In this document: positions 8,993-17,563 of the stretch, piece by piece | How the letters are laid out: every line of letters starts with the position of its first letter | Position numbering within the stretch: the first letter of the stretch is position 1 | Source: Selenomonadales bacterium | GTDB lineage: Bacteria > Bacillota > UBA994 | NCBI GenBank assembly: GCA_018335585.1 | Contig: JAGXRZ010000010.1 | Span: forward strand, 28,415-92,414 | Length of the DNA stretch: 64,000 nt | Direction: 5' to 3' | Made by a program: the position numbers and the translations under genes | Notes under the pieces: model-generated | Told to the model about the DNA's origin: nothing | Database searches by the model: none | The model's input: the letters and a program-made list of their open reading frames with translations, nothing else

Positions 8993-9772
8993 TTGGGTGA
9001 GAGAATCAAGGTTTTGATTGTAGACGACAACCGCGACTTCTGCGACCTGCTGCACGAGTTTCTTTCCAAGCGTTCGGAGTTCCAAGTGGTGGGAGTAGGG
9101 CATAACGGCGTGGAAGCACTAGAGCTTATCAACTCCGTCAAACCGGACGTATGCGTGCTTGACATTATTATGCCCCATTTGGACGGCATCGGTGTCTTAG
9201 AGCGCTTGCCGGCGGTGGTGGCCGGAGGTGCCATGCCAAAGACCATCATGCTGACCGCGCTTGGGCACGAGGAAATGACCAAGCGAGTACTAGAGCTTGG
9301 CGCGAGCTACTACATTCTCAAGCCTTTTAACCTCGAAACCCTCGCCCAGCGCATCCATCAGTTGACCACCAACGGTGTGGCCGCCTCTCCCCTGCAGTTC
9401 GAACAGCAGCGAAGCGCTAACCGCAATCTCGAGATTAAGATATCGGATTTCCTGCACGAGCTCGGCGTTCCAGCTAACATCCGCGGCTACGTATACCTCA
9501 GGGAAGCTATCTCCATGGTGGCAGAGGAAATGCAGCTGCTTAGCGCAGTAACTAAGATTCTCTACCCCATGATTGCCGAGAACCACGAGTCGACGCCAAG
9601 CCGTGTGGAACGCGCTATCCGCCACGCCATAGAGGTAGCCTGGAGTCGCGGCAATGTAGATGCCCTAAACAGGATGTTCGGGTTTACCGTGGACCATCGC
9701 CGCGGCAAGCCAACTAACAGTGAGTTCATCGCCATGGTGGCGGATAGACTGCGCCTTGAGCGCGCGGGATAG
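8993..9772 (+). CDS. spo0A: Sporulation master regulator Spo0A
   Basis: Response regulator that starts sporulation when phosphorylated. The receiver domain (residues 1-125) has the acidic pair in VDDNRDF, the phospho-acceptor Asp in [12 protein letters not shown] near residue 56, and the conserved Lys in YYILKPF. The C-terminal DNA-binding domain carries ITKILYP-like and [19 protein letters not shown] blocks, the latter almost invariant in Spo0A. It has 259 residues and starts with TTG behind GAGGAGGAAG. A terminator follows, so the spoIVB-spo0A unit ends here. Confidence 0.97.
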   Translation: MGERIKVLIVDDNRDFCDLLHEFLSKRSEFQVVGVGHNGVEALELINSVKPDVCVLDIIMPHLDGIGVLERLPAVVAGGAMPKTIMLTALGHEEMTKRVLELGASYYILKPFNLETLAQRIHQLTTNGVAASPLQFEQQRSANRNLEIKISDFLHELGVPANIRGYVYLREAISMVAEEMQLLSAVTKILYPMIAENHESTPSRVERAIRHAIEVAWSRGNVDALNRMFGFTVDHRRGKPTNSEFIAMVADRLRLERAG

Positions 9773-9779
9773 GAACAAA

Positions 9780-9804
9780 AGAGGGCCTAATAAGCCCTCT
9801 TTTT
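9780..9804 (+). terminator. Intrinsic terminator after spo0A
   Basis: Perfect 7-bp stem AGAGGGC / GCCCTCT with a seven-base loop, followed by TTTT. It starts eight bases behind the spo0A stop. The next 79 bases (9805-9883) show no recognisable feature. Confidence 0.85.
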
Positions 9805-9883
9805 GCGTGCAATCACGTAATTTTCGCTAAAAAGGTTTTGTGCATGGCGAGAAGAATAGAGAAGGGAGAGCGCAGGGCGAGCG

Positions 9884-10262
9884 CACTTAGCACTTAGCAC
9901 TTAGCACTTCGTAGAACGGAGGGCTGCTGGCTCCTGGTTCCTGGTAGAGGGAAGTGCCCAGTGCCCAGTGCCCAGTAGAGCGGTATCGCAGTGGTACCCG
10001 TTGCCCTTTAGCCTTTTACCTTGTACCTTTCTACCTCGTCAGGCTTACAGCTTACAGCTTACAGCTTACGGCCCACGGCTCTTCTAACGCCTCAAGCCTC
10101 AAGCCTAAAGCCTAGCCCCCCTGAGTGCTGAGTGCCGACCGCTGAGTGCCCTCAGTTCACGATTCACGATTCATGATTCACGATTACCACAGCTCACCGC
10201 TCACCGCTCACAGCTGGCGGCCGGCGGCTGGCGGCTGGCGGCTCCCACAAGCGACACGCTAG
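9884..10262 (+). repeat. Heptamer mosaic island 1
   Basis: Non-coding stretch built mostly of short degenerate tandem heptamers. Runs seen in order are CACTTAG (3 copies, then CACTTCG, from 9884), GTGCCCA (3, from 9954), CTTACAG (3, then CTTACGG, from 10044), CTCAAGC and variants (from 10091), TTCACGA with TTCATGA (4, from 10156), and GCTCACC/GCTCACA running in register into GCTGGCG/GCCGGCG (7 units, 10192-10240). Between runs are non-repeat cores, including CAGTAGAGCGGTATCGCAGT and what follows at 9973-10002, shared with island 4. No ORF or RNA fold is convincing. It fills the gap before the butyrate kinase gene. Confidence 0.9.
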
Positions 10263-10279
10263 CACAAGGAGGCATCCGC

Positions 10280-11344
10280 TTGCATAAATTTAAGGTGCTT
10301 GTCATAAATCCAGGCAGCACGTCAACCAAAGTGGCTTGTTATATCGGGAACGCGTTAGAGGCGGAGGAAAACCTTACGCATTCTGCAGACTCACTCGCCG
10401 CATATGCGGAGATTATGGACCAGTTTCCCTTGCGCTTAGACGCGGTGATGTCGTTCATGGGAAACAACGAGGTAGCAGCGGGACTTGACGCCGTCGTCGG
10501 CAGGGGTGGTTTGCTGCGGCCTTCAGAAGGCGGAACCTATGCCGTCAATGAAGCGATGGTTGCAGACTTGCGACAGGGTTTGCAGGGGCAGCACGCATCT
10601 AACCTTGGTGGCTTGTTGGCCAAAGCGATAGCTGATCCGCTCGGGCTACCTTCATTTATTGTAGACCCGGTAGCGGTAGACGAGTTTGAGCCTGTCGCGC
10701 GCATTGCGGGACATCCGCTCCTCGAACGCAAGAGCCTCTCGCATGCACTCAGCATGAAAGCTGTGGCGAGGCGCGCAGCTAACGAACTCAACATTGCGTA
10801 TGCCGACAGCAGGTTTGTAGTAGCTCACCTGGGAGGCGGCATCTCCGTCGGGCCTATGGTAGGCGGCCGCGTCATTGACGTGAACAACGCCAATGAAATG
10901 GGGCCTTTCTCGCCGGAACGCACGGGTGGCCTTCCCTCCGGTGATTTAGCCGCACTGTGCTTTAGTGGGCAGTATACAGCCAAAGAAATGAAGCGCCAAC
11001 TTAACGGGCAAGGGGGTATGGTGGCCTACCTCGGCACAACCGATGCGCGGGAAGCGTACAGGCTCGCCGAGACAGGAGATGCTAAGGCAGAACTGGTGAT
11101 GCACGCTATGGCGTATCAGATTGCCAAAGAAATTGGCGCGATGGCTACAGTGCTAAAGGGACGAGTCGACGCCGTAGTCCTTACGGGGGGACTTGCGCAC
11201 GCTGACAGAATGTGCAACACTATTGCGGGTTATGTCGGTTTTATCGCCCCCATGATTGTCTACCGCGGAGAAGACGAAATGTTAGCGTTAGCTGAAGGTG
11301 CCTGCCGCGTCCTCGCCAGCGAGGAAGAAGTGAGGGAGTACTAG
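10280..11344 (+). CDS. buk: Butyrate kinase (first copy)
   Basis: Acetokinase-family enzyme that converts acyl phosphate (butyryl, isobutyryl or similar) and ADP to the acid and ATP. The 354 residues start with VINPGSTSTKV, the phosphate-binding motif; VVGRGGLLRP lies near residue 73, VAHLGGGISVG near residue 182 and SPERTGGLPSGDLA near residue 212. The TTG start follows AAGGAGG, which lies just behind repeat island 1. It is separated from ptb by a second repeat island, so its expression may be partly independent. It is related to, but clearly different from, the second copy at 12.5 kb. Confidence 0.93.
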   Translation: MHKFKVLVINPGSTSTKVACYIGNALEAEENLTHSADSLAAYAEIMDQFPLRLDAVMSFMGNNEVAAGLDAVVGRGGLLRPSEGGTYAVNEAMVADLRQGLQGQHASNLGGLLAKAIADPLGLPSFIVDPVAVDEFEPVARIAGHPLLERKSLSHALSMKAVARRAANELNIAYADSRFVVAHLGGGISVGPMVGGRVIDVNNANEMGPFSPERTGGLPSGDLAALCFSGQYTAKEMKRQLNGQGGMVAYLGTTDAREAYRLAETGDAKAELVMHAMAYQIAKEIGAMATVLKGRVDAVVLTGGLAHADRMCNTIAGYVGFIAPMIVYRGEDEMLALAEGACRVLASEEEVREY

Positions 11345-11346
11345 GA

Positions 11347-11565
11347 CCTTGCACTTAGCACTTCGCACTTAGCACTTCGTAGAACGGAGGGCTGCTGGCT
11401 CCTGGCTGCTGGTTGAGGGGGGCTTACAGCGTACAGCGTACAGCGTACAGCTTACAGCGTACAGCTCACGCTCACCGCTGGTGGCTGGCGGCTGGAGGCT
11501 CCCACAAGCGACAAGCGACAAGCCACATGCTACAAGCCACAAGCGACACGCTACAATACAAAGGA
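11347..11565 (+). repeat. Heptamer mosaic island 2
   Basis: Second non-coding heptamer mosaic, with the same direction as island 1. It shows CACTTAG/CACTTCG units, then the shared block CGTAGAACGGAGGGCTGCTG, then CTTACAG/CGTACAG units (about six, from 11425), CTCACCG running into CTGGTGG/CTGGCGG/CTGGAGG, and finally CCACAAG/CGACAAG/CTACAAG units (about eight, 11504-11565) that end just before the ptb ribosome site. It lacks the 9973-10002 core of island 1. Confidence 0.88.
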
Positions 11566-11576
11566 GGGTCCCACTA

Positions 11577-12485
11577 TTGAACAGCTTTTCTGCGATTCTA
11601 GCTGCCGCTAAACAGGGTCCGGTACGCCGCGTGGCGGTGGCGGTAGCGGCAGATGCCGAAGTGCTCGCTGCCGTGTGCGACGCGCACAAGGCGGGTATCG
11701 CCGAGGCAGTACTCGTCGGCGACGAAGCCAAAATCCGCTCCATTGCGGCCGCACACGGATACAACTTACAGGGCATGGAAGTAATCAACCTGCCGGACAA
11801 CCTGCAGGCTGCGCGCGAAGCAGTGCAGTTGGTACGGCAGGGACGCGCGCATATGTTAATGAAGGGCCTCATTAGTACGGCCGACATTTTGAGGGCTGTA
11901 TTAGATAAGGAACAGGGGCTTAGGACAGGCAGGGTGCTCAGTCATGTCGCTGTGCTTGAGGTGCCGACCTATCACAAGCTGTTGTTCCTAACTGACGGGG
12001 GGCAGAACATTGCGCCGGACGTAACACAAAAGGCCGAGATTCTGCAAAACGCCGTGGAAGTGGCGCGCGCGCTAGGCGTCACTCTGCCGAAGGCAGCGCC
12101 TATCTGTGCCGTGGAGGTCGTAAATCCTAAAATGCAGGCTACCGTAGACGCGGCTGAGCTAGCGGATAAAGCTCACCGTGGGGAGATTGTGAACTGCATC
12201 GTCAGCGGACCGATTGCCTTTGATGGCGCCATCAGCGCCGAAGCGGCCGCACACAAGGGAATTAAGTCCGACGTTGCCGGCGATGTGGACATACTGCTGA
12301 TGCCGGACATCGAGGCAGGAAACATTCTCTATAAGACATTGGTTTATCTCGCGCAAGCCAAAGTCGCCGGCATTATCGCCGGAGCTGCCGCACCCATTGT
12401 GCTTACTTCCCGCTCCGACAGCCCGGAGGCTAAGCTGCTGTCCATTGCCTGCGCATCGGTTGTAGCGGGGGGGAATGCTTCATGA
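11577..12485 (+). CDS. ptb: Phosphate butyryltransferase
   Basis: Transfers the acyl group from acyl-CoA to phosphate, feeding butyrate kinase. The 302-residue protein has the PTA/PTB fold markers: AVAVAADAEVLAAV near residue 20, LMKGLISTADILRAVLDKE near residue 93, SHVAVLEVPTYHKLLFLTDG near residue 121 and SGPIAFDGAIS near residue 209. The start is TTG behind AAAGGAGGG; an in-frame upstream extension would lie entirely in heptamer repeats and is not credible. The stop overlaps the ATG of the second butyrate kinase, giving a ptb-buk pair. Confidence 0.94.
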   Translation: MNSFSAILAAAKQGPVRRVAVAVAADAEVLAAVCDAHKAGIAEAVLVGDEAKIRSIAAAHGYNLQGMEVINLPDNLQAAREAVQLVRQGRAHMLMKGLISTADILRAVLDKEQGLRTGRVLSHVAVLEVPTYHKLLFLTDGGQNIAPDVTQKAEILQNAVEVARALGVTLPKAAPICAVEVVNPKMQATVDAAELADKAHRGEIVNCIVSGPIAFDGAISAEAAAHKGIKSDVAGDVDILLMPDIEAGNILYKTLVYLAQAKVAGIIAGAAAPIVLTSRSDSPEAKLLSIACASVVAGGNAS

Positions 12486-13558
12486 CGGAGTATTTTCAGC
12501 TATGTATTAACCCTGGCTCAACCTCGACTAAAATCTCGGTATTTAAAAGTGAAGAGCTCTTCATAGACGAGTCGCTCTCGCACAGCACGGAGGAGCTTGC
12601 TCCTTTCCCACGCATCGGAGACCAGTACTCCTTTAGGCGGCGTGTCATCACCGAGTTCTTGGCCTCGCGAGGGTTTGATATTAAGCGGTTGAGTGCGGTA
12701 GTAGGCAGGGGGGGCTTACTCAAGCCCATCCCAAGCGGCACCTACCGCGTAACAGACGCCATGGTGCGCGACCTCAAGGAGGCCAAGCGAGGAGAGCATG
12801 CCAGCAACTTAGGCGGTCTGCTCGCGCGTGACCTAGCCGATACGTTAGGCATACCGGCCTTTATTGTCGACCCAGTGGTAGTAGATGAATTGGAGCCCGT
12901 AGCGCGTATTTCCGGCCACCCCGAAATCGCGCGGCGCAGTATATTTCACGCGCTCAACCAAAAGGCTGTGGCCAAGCGCTTTGCGGCTGCGCAGGGGAAG
13001 GACTACCGCGATATTAACGCGATAGTAGCCCACCTTGGCGGAGGCATCTCAGTCGGCGCTCACTGCCGGGGTAAGGTCATTGACGTAAACAACGCACTTG
13101 ACGGCGAAGGCCCGTTTTCACCGGAGCGCAGCGGTGGCCTGCCGTCCGGCGACCTCGCCAGACTATGCTATAGCGGTAAGTACAGCCACGACGACATTAA
13201 GAAGATGATCACAGGTCAGGGCGGCTTGGTCGCGTACCTCGGCACAAACGACGGGCGCGAAGTGCGGCGCCGCATGGAAGCCGGCGACAGCTATGCGGGC
13301 TTGGTGTTTAGGGCGCTGGCCTATCAGGTAGCCAAAGAGATTGGGGCGATGGCGTCAGTTCTCTCGGGCAAGGTGGACGTCATTATCCTGACGGGTGGGC
13401 TAGCTTTCGACAATACCTACCTAGTGCCGTGGATAAAAGAAGCTATTTCCTTTATCGGTCCCGTGGAGGTTATGCCCGGTGAGGGCGAGATGACGGCACT
13501 ATGCGCCGGAGGACTACGCGTTCTGCGCGGTGAGGAGATAGCCAAAGACTATGAATGA
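12482..13558 (+). CDS. buk: Butyrate kinase (second copy)
   Basis: Second acetokinase-family butyrate kinase, 358 residues, directly coupled to ptb by a 4-bp overlap. Family motifs are INPGSTSTKISVF at the N-terminus, VVGRGGLLKP near residue 77, IVAHLGGGISVG near residue 181 and SPERSGGLPSGDLARL. It presumably makes ATP from the acyl phosphate formed by Ptb. Two kinases around one transferase suggest different acyl chains or regulation; which copy serves which acid is not visible. Its end overlaps the next gene by eight bases. Confidence 0.94.
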   Translation: MTEYFQLCINPGSTSTKISVFKSEELFIDESLSHSTEELAPFPRIGDQYSFRRRVITEFLASRGFDIKRLSAVVGRGGLLKPIPSGTYRVTDAMVRDLKEAKRGEHASNLGGLLARDLADTLGIPAFIVDPVVVDELEPVARISGHPEIARRSIFHALNQKAVAKRFAAAQGKDYRDINAIVAHLGGGISVGAHCRGKVIDVNNALDGEGPFSPERSGGLPSGDLARLCYSGKYSHDDIKKMITGQGGLVAYLGTNDGREVRRRMEAGDSYAGLVFRALAYQVAKEIGAMASVLSGKVDVIILTGGLAFDNTYLVPWIKEAISFIGPVEVMPGEGEMTALCAGGLRVLRGEEIAKDYE

Positions 13559-14234
13559 ACCCGCTCTCAACCGGATATCGGTTATTGTGGGCGGCTATGG
13601 TAGCGGCAAAACGGAAGTTGCCATTAACCTAAGCCTACTCAAGCGAGCGCGGAGTGCAGCTTCCACACCTGTGGAGTTAATCGATCTCGACATTGTCAAC
13701 CCCTACTTTCGTAGCCGCGACCAAGCCCTAGAGCTTTCTAAGCGCAACGTCGATATCGTGGCACCGGCGGCGTGGATACGCCACGCTGATTTGCCGGCGC
13801 TGCCTGCTGCGGTAAGCGGCAGTATCTACAGCCGCGAGAAACAGGTGGTCATTGACGTAGGAGGTGACCCCGCCGGTGCAACCGCACTTGGGCGCTACAG
13901 CCGCGAGATTGTAGCAGAACAGCATGATGTGCTTATGGTAGTCAATCCCTACCGACCGCACACGCAGACGGTCAAAGAAGTCTTAGTGCTACAGAAGCTC
14001 ATCGAAGAAAAGTCGCGCCTTAAGGTTACAGCCTTTGTCAATAACGCTAACCTCATGTCGTTCACCGAACTAGCTCACCTCGAACGGGGGAGGCGCCTGC
14101 TCGATGAGCTGTATGCAGAAACGGGCATCCCCACGGCGTTTACTTGCTGCGTGCCGTCGCTTATGCCTGCGGTCAACGAGAAGTGGCCGGCAAGTGCCGT
14201 GCTTCCTTTGTACTTGACTACCGATTTCCTTTAG
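13551..14234 (+). CDS. P-loop ATPase of unknown role in the 2-oxoacid oxidoreductase operon
   Basis: The 227-residue protein has a clear Walker A, GGYGSGKTEVAINLSL, near residue 14 and a Walker B-like VVIDVGGDPAGA near residue 103; LIDLDIVNPYFRSRDQ near residue 48 resembles the switch region of SIMIBI-class ATPases of the MinD/ArsA type. I know of no defined function. It is coupled to butyrate kinase upstream and lies 21 bases before the ferredoxin subunit of an oxidoreductase. A role in cofactor or iron-sulfur loading of that enzyme is a guess from position only. Confidence 0.75.
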   Translation: MNEPALNRISVIVGGYGSGKTEVAINLSLLKRARSAASTPVELIDLDIVNPYFRSRDQALELSKRNVDIVAPAAWIRHADLPALPAAVSGSIYSREKQVVIDVGGDPAGATALGRYSREIVAEQHDVLMVVNPYRPHTQTVKEVLVLQKLIEEKSRLKVTAFVNNANLMSFTELAHLERGRRLLDELYAETGIPTAFTCCVPSLMPAVNEKWPASAVLPLYLTTDFL

Positions 14235-14255
14235 AATAACGAGGAGGTTCACGCT

Positions 14256-14459
14256 GTGGCAAAAGTAACTTTCAACGAAGAAAGGTGCAAGGGCTGTGAG
14301 CTCTGCACCGCAGTCTGTCCGGTCAAGATTGTCGTGATGGCCGACCGGATTAACCGCCGCGGGTTTCGCCCGGCAATGGTCATCGAAATGCACAAGTGCA
14401 TAGCTTGTGCGGCTTGTGCGCGCATCTGTCCTGATGCCGTCATTGAAGTAGAGAGATAG
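14256..14459 (+). CDS. 4Fe-4S ferredoxin (delta) subunit of 2-oxoacid:ferredoxin oxidoreductase
   Basis: A 67-residue two-cluster ferredoxin with CKGCELCTAVCP at the N-terminus and CIACAACARICP near residue 47, the standard pair of CxxCxxCxxxCP motifs for two [4Fe-4S] clusters. It would pass electrons from the thiamine-diphosphate site to free ferredoxin. The start is GTG behind GAGGAGG. The three other subunits follow at once, so this is the delta subunit of a Vor/Kor type enzyme. Confidence 0.9.
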   Translation: MAKVTFNEERCKGCELCTAVCPVKIVVMADRINRRGFRPAMVIEMHKCIACAACARICPDAVIEVER

Positions 14460-14469
14460 GAGGCTTCAC

Positions 14470-15534
14470 ATGGGCGAACGTGTCTTAATGAAGGGAAATG
14501 AGGCGATTGGGGAAGCAGCCATTCAGGCTGGATGCCGCTTCTTTTTTGGCTACCCCATTACGCCGCAGAACGAGTTACCGGAGTATATGTCTCGCCGCAT
14601 GCCGCAGGTGGAAGGCACCTTCGTGCAAGCCGAAAGCGAAGTTGCCGCTATCAACATGGTGTACGGAGCTGCGGGGGCCGGCGCAAGAGCTATGACCTCA
14701 TCCTCTAGCCCCGGAATTAGTCTCAAACAGGAGGGCATTTCCTACCTCGCCGGTGCGGAACTGCCGGCGGTAATCGTCAACATCGTGCGCGGCGGCCCCG
14801 GGTTAGGCAGCATTCAGCCGAGCCAAGGCGACTACTTCCAGGCGGTGAAGGGCGGCGGGCACGGAGACTACCGCTTGTTGGTGTTCGCGCCCGCTAATTT
14901 GCAGGAGGCAGTTGACCTAGTGACAGAGGCCTTCGATTTGGCAGACTTGTATCGTAACCCGGTGTTAATCCTAGGCGATGGCCTGCTTGGGCAGATGATG
15001 GAGCCGGTGGAATTTCGCAAGCTGCAAAGTCGTGAGCTGCCGCCTAAGACTTGGGCCACCACAGGCATGCGCCATCACCCAGGCAAGAACATCGTTAACT
15101 CGTTAGTGTTAGACGCACCGGGCCTTGAGAAGCACAACCTGCACCTGCAGGCAAAGTACGCCCGCATGCAGCGCGAAGAACAGAGAGCAGAAATGCTCCA
15201 CTGCGAGGATGCCGAGGTAGTTATTGTCGCTTACGGTTCTACGGCTCGCATTGCCAAGACCGCAGTGGCAAGTCTGCGTCAAGCAGGGGTTAAAGTGGGC
15301 CTCTTTAGGCCGATCACCCTCTGGCCTTTCCCGACTATGGCCCTCGGTCAACTCGTGCCTCAAGTCAAAGCTCTGCTCACGGTGGAGATGAGTGCAGGGC
15401 AGATGGTTGAAGACGTCAGGCTGGTAGTTAACGGCGCTAAGCCTGTGCACTTCTACGGGCGCATGGGCGGCATGGTGCCGACACCTGAGGAGATTAGCGC
15501 GGAGTGCTTGAAAGTGATAGGGGGTGCTAGGTAG
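14470..15534 (+). CDS. vorB: 2-oxoacid:ferredoxin oxidoreductase alpha subunit (VorB-like)
   Basis: Alpha subunit of a CoA-dependent 2-oxoacid ferredoxin oxidoreductase, 354 residues. [20 protein letters not shown] continuing into PITPQNEL marks the N-terminal pyrimidine-binding domain, and [20 protein letters not shown] and [11 protein letters not shown] follow near residues 77 and 98. The C-terminal half holds the domain with YGSTARIAK and [11 protein letters not shown]. Its size and the neighbouring ptb/buk genes favour branched-chain 2-oxoacids (3-methyl-2-oxobutanoate), but 2-oxoglutarate cannot be excluded by sequence reading. Confidence 0.9.
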   Translation: MGERVLMKGNEAIGEAAIQAGCRFFFGYPITPQNELPEYMSRRMPQVEGTFVQAESEVAAINMVYGAAGAGARAMTSSSSPGISLKQEGISYLAGAELPAVIVNIVRGGPGLGSIQPSQGDYFQAVKGGGHGDYRLLVFAPANLQEAVDLVTEAFDLADLYRNPVLILGDGLLGQMMEPVEFRKLQSRELPPKTWATTGMRHHPGKNIVNSLVLDAPGLEKHNLHLQAKYARMQREEQRAEMLHCEDAEVVIVAYGSTARIAKTAVASLRQAGVKVGLFRPITLWPFPTMALGQLVPQVKALLTVEMSAGQMVEDVRLVVNGAKPVHFYGRMGGMVPTPEEISAECLKVIGGAR

Positions 15535-16286
15535 TGGCGAAGGTTTTCGCGCGTCCCGAATCTCTGGTGGATATGCAGAGCCACTACTGTCCGGGCTGTA
15601 CGCATGGTATTATTCATCGCTTGATTGCCGAGGTTATGGACGAGCTTAAGTTTACCGACCGTGCCATCGGAGTGGCTCCCGTGGGATGTGCCGTGCTCGG
15701 CTACATGTATTTTGCCTGCGATATGCAAGAGGCGGCGCATGGCCGTGCCCCCGCCGTGGCTACAGGCATTAAGAGAGTGGTTCCCGACGGCGTGGTCTTT
15801 ACCTATCAGGGCGACGGCGACCTCGCGTCCATCGGCTGCGCCGAGATTGTCCACGCTGCCGCTCGCGGGGAGAACATCACTACTATTTTTGTCAACAACG
15901 GCATCTACGGCATGACGGGGGGCCAGATGGCACCCACGACTTTGCCAGGCGACAAGACCTCAACCTCGCCCTACGGGCGCGATACCAGAAAGCAGGGTTT
16001 CCCCATTAAGGTCGCGGAGATGTTGTCCACCCTAGATGGCCCTGCCTACATCGCCCGCGTCAGCGTACACAGTGTGCCAAACATCGTGCGCGCGCGGCGA
16101 GCCATTAAGAAGGCGTTTGAGTATCAAATCGCGGGGAAAGGGTTTACCTTAGTCGAGGTGCTCTCTACCTGCCCGACAAACTGGGGCCTGACGCCGCTTG
16201 AGGCGTTAGATAAGGTGACGAAAGACATGCTGCCGTACTATCCGTTAGGCGAGTACAAGGACGTCGAGGCAGGTGCGAAAAAATGA
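15534..16286 (+). CDS. 2-oxoacid:ferredoxin oxidoreductase beta (ThDP-binding) subunit
   Basis: Beta subunit that carries thiamine diphosphate, 250 residues. [15 protein letters not shown] near residue 17, the ThDP-Mg motif [14 protein letters not shown] near residue 88 ending with [18 protein letters not shown] near residue 118 are diagnostic of the KorB/VorA group. The GTG start shares one base with the stop of the alpha gene and the stop overlaps the gamma gene by four bases, so the subunits are tightly coupled. Confidence 0.92.
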   Translation: MAKVFARPESLVDMQSHYCPGCTHGIIHRLIAEVMDELKFTDRAIGVAPVGCAVLGYMYFACDMQEAAHGRAPAVATGIKRVVPDGVVFTYQGDGDLASIGCAEIVHAAARGENITTIFVNNGIYGMTGGQMAPTTLPGDKTSTSPYGRDTRKQGFPIKVAEMLSTLDGPAYIARVSVHSVPNIVRARRAIKKAFEYQIAGKGFTLVEVLSTCPTNWGLTPLEALDKVTKDMLPYYPLGEYKDVEAGAKK

Positions 16287-16822
16287 CTTATGAAGTTGTG
16301 ATGGCGGGTTTCGGCGGACAGGGCGTAATGCTCATGGGACAGCTCTTGGCGTACGCAGGTATGGTGCATGGCAAACAGGTGTCGTGGATGCCTTCATATG
16401 GGCCGGAAATGCGCGGCGGCACCGCGAACTGCACCGTTATTGTCGCGGATGAGGTAGTGGGGTCACCGGTTGTGGCACAGCCTTATGCCGTGGTGGCGCT
16501 CAATCGCCCGTCGCTCGACAAGTTTGAAGGCGCAGTGCGACCCGGCGGCGTGCTTATCTACAATGAATCGCTTATCAGTACGCCTCCCACCCGCAGCGAT
16601 ATTACGGTAGTACCAGTGGCGGCTAACCACATTGCCGACGAGCTGGGCAACGTGAAAGTAGCCAATATGGTTGCGCTGGGGGCATTGCTCAAAGTTACCG
16701 ACCTGGTTCCTATGGACTGCGTGGTCGCGGCGCTTAAAAAAGCGCTGCCGGCACATCGCCAAGACATGGTGGCCGTTAACCTCGCGGCCATCGAGCGCGG
16801 ACAACAAGCCGCCGAAAGGTAA
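16283..16822 (+). CDS. 2-oxoacid:ferredoxin oxidoreductase gamma subunit
   Basis: Gamma subunit (CoA-binding domain family POR/KorC), 179 residues. [20 protein letters not shown] near residue 8 is the family signature, and [20 protein letters not shown] near residue 35 is typical of Kor/Vor gamma chains. It is the last gene of the oxidoreductase set. The -35 element of the predicted spoIIM promoter overlaps its stop codon. Confidence 0.92.
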   Translation: MTYEVVMAGFGGQGVMLMGQLLAYAGMVHGKQVSWMPSYGPEMRGGTANCTVIVADEVVGSPVVAQPYAVVALNRPSLDKFEGAVRPGGVLIYNESLISTPPTRSDITVVPVAANHIADELGNVKVANMVALGALLKVTDLVPMDCVVAALKKALPAHRQDMVAVNLAAIERGQQAAER

Positions 16823-16849
16823 TCTTCGCGTCTCCTTGGCGCATACCAT
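16820..16849 (+). promoter_or_regulatory. Predicted SigE promoter of spoIIM
   Basis: TAATCTT (6 of 7 of KMATATT) and CATACCAT (7 of 8 of CATACAMT) are separated by 15 bases, as in SigE promoters of Bacillus, and spoIIM is a known SigE target there. The -10 element lies within the loop of a 9-bp perfect inverted repeat (TCTCCTTGG at 16831-16839 with CCAAGGAGA at 16861-16869) whose right arm contains a Shine-Dalgarno-like AAGGAG. Confidence 0.6.
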
Positions 16850-16882
16850 TGTAGTAGTGTCCAAGGAGAGGGAGGGGATCCT

Positions 16883-17497
16883 GTGATCCCAAGGGCTGTG
16901 CTAGATCATTGCCGTGAGCGGTGGCTCGCCTATTGCATTGCCGTCACTGCCTTTGTCGCAGGTTCTGTCGCCGGAGCAGTGGCTGTCAGGGCCATGCCGC
17001 CGAAACAGCAACAAGACCTTATGGGGTATCTCGACAAGTACATTGAAGGCATACTAGTAGGAAACATAGAGCCTGCGGCATGGCAGAGCGTGCAGATAGC
17101 TAATCTGCAGGCAGTGGCCTTCCTCTGGCTCTCTGGTCTTATAGTGGTAGGAGTGATAGGCATACTTGCCGTTCTCGTTCTGCGCGGTTTCGTCATTGGC
17201 TTTAGCGTAGGCTTTTTGGTGGTGGAAATGCAGGCGGAAGGGCTGCTGTTTGCGGCAGCGGCAATTCTCCCGCACAATCTACTGGCGGTGCCGTCATTGA
17301 TCGTCATTGGAGCTTTGGGCATCGCGTTCTCCCTGCGCATGGCCTTTGGGCAGAAGGCGCGTGGGACAAGGGAGCGGCGTCCGGTTGCTCACTACACAGT
17401 AAGCGTTTTGTTTGTCGCGCTGTTTATTGCGGCGGCGGGCCTAATCGAAGCATTCGTTACACCTGTCTTTATTAGGGCTATCGCCGCTTTGCTCTAG
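16883..17497 (+). CDS. spoIIM: Stage II sporulation protein M
   Basis: Membrane protein of the SpoIIDMP engulfment complex in the mother cell; it recruits the peptidoglycan hydrolases SpoIIP and SpoIID. The 204 residues contain about five hydrophobic segments (roughly 17-37, 77-100, 101-118, 126-150, 175-200), and ILPHNLLAVPSLIVIGALG near residue 130 is the typical conserved membrane block. The GTG start follows GAGGGAGGGG. Its partner spoIIP lies at 44.7 kb; spoIID is not in the window. Confidence 0.92.
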   Translation: MIPRAVLDHCRERWLAYCIAVTAFVAGSVAGAVAVRAMPPKQQQDLMGYLDKYIEGILVGNIEPAAWQSVQIANLQAVAFLWLSGLIVVGVIGILAVLVLRGFVIGFSVGFLVVEMQAEGLLFAAAAILPHNLLAVPSLIVIGALGIAFSLRMAFGQKARGTRERRPVAHYTVSVLFVALFIAAAGLIEAFVTPVFIRAIAALL

Positions 17498-17563
17498 GAC
17501 ATTGCCTGGGAAATAGACTTAATGCGACAGGAATCCGCCATATCCGACAACAAGGAGTCGATT

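Noticed and set aside
9884..10262. CRISPR array
   Set aside because: Units are 7 bases with no unique spacers and no cas genes nearby, so this is a tandem repeat mosaic.
11481..11576. N-terminal extension of phosphate butyryltransferase through the repeats
   Set aside because: The extension encodes repeat-derived residues such as ATSDKPHATSHKRHAT; the TTG behind AAAGGAGGG gives the normal protein length.
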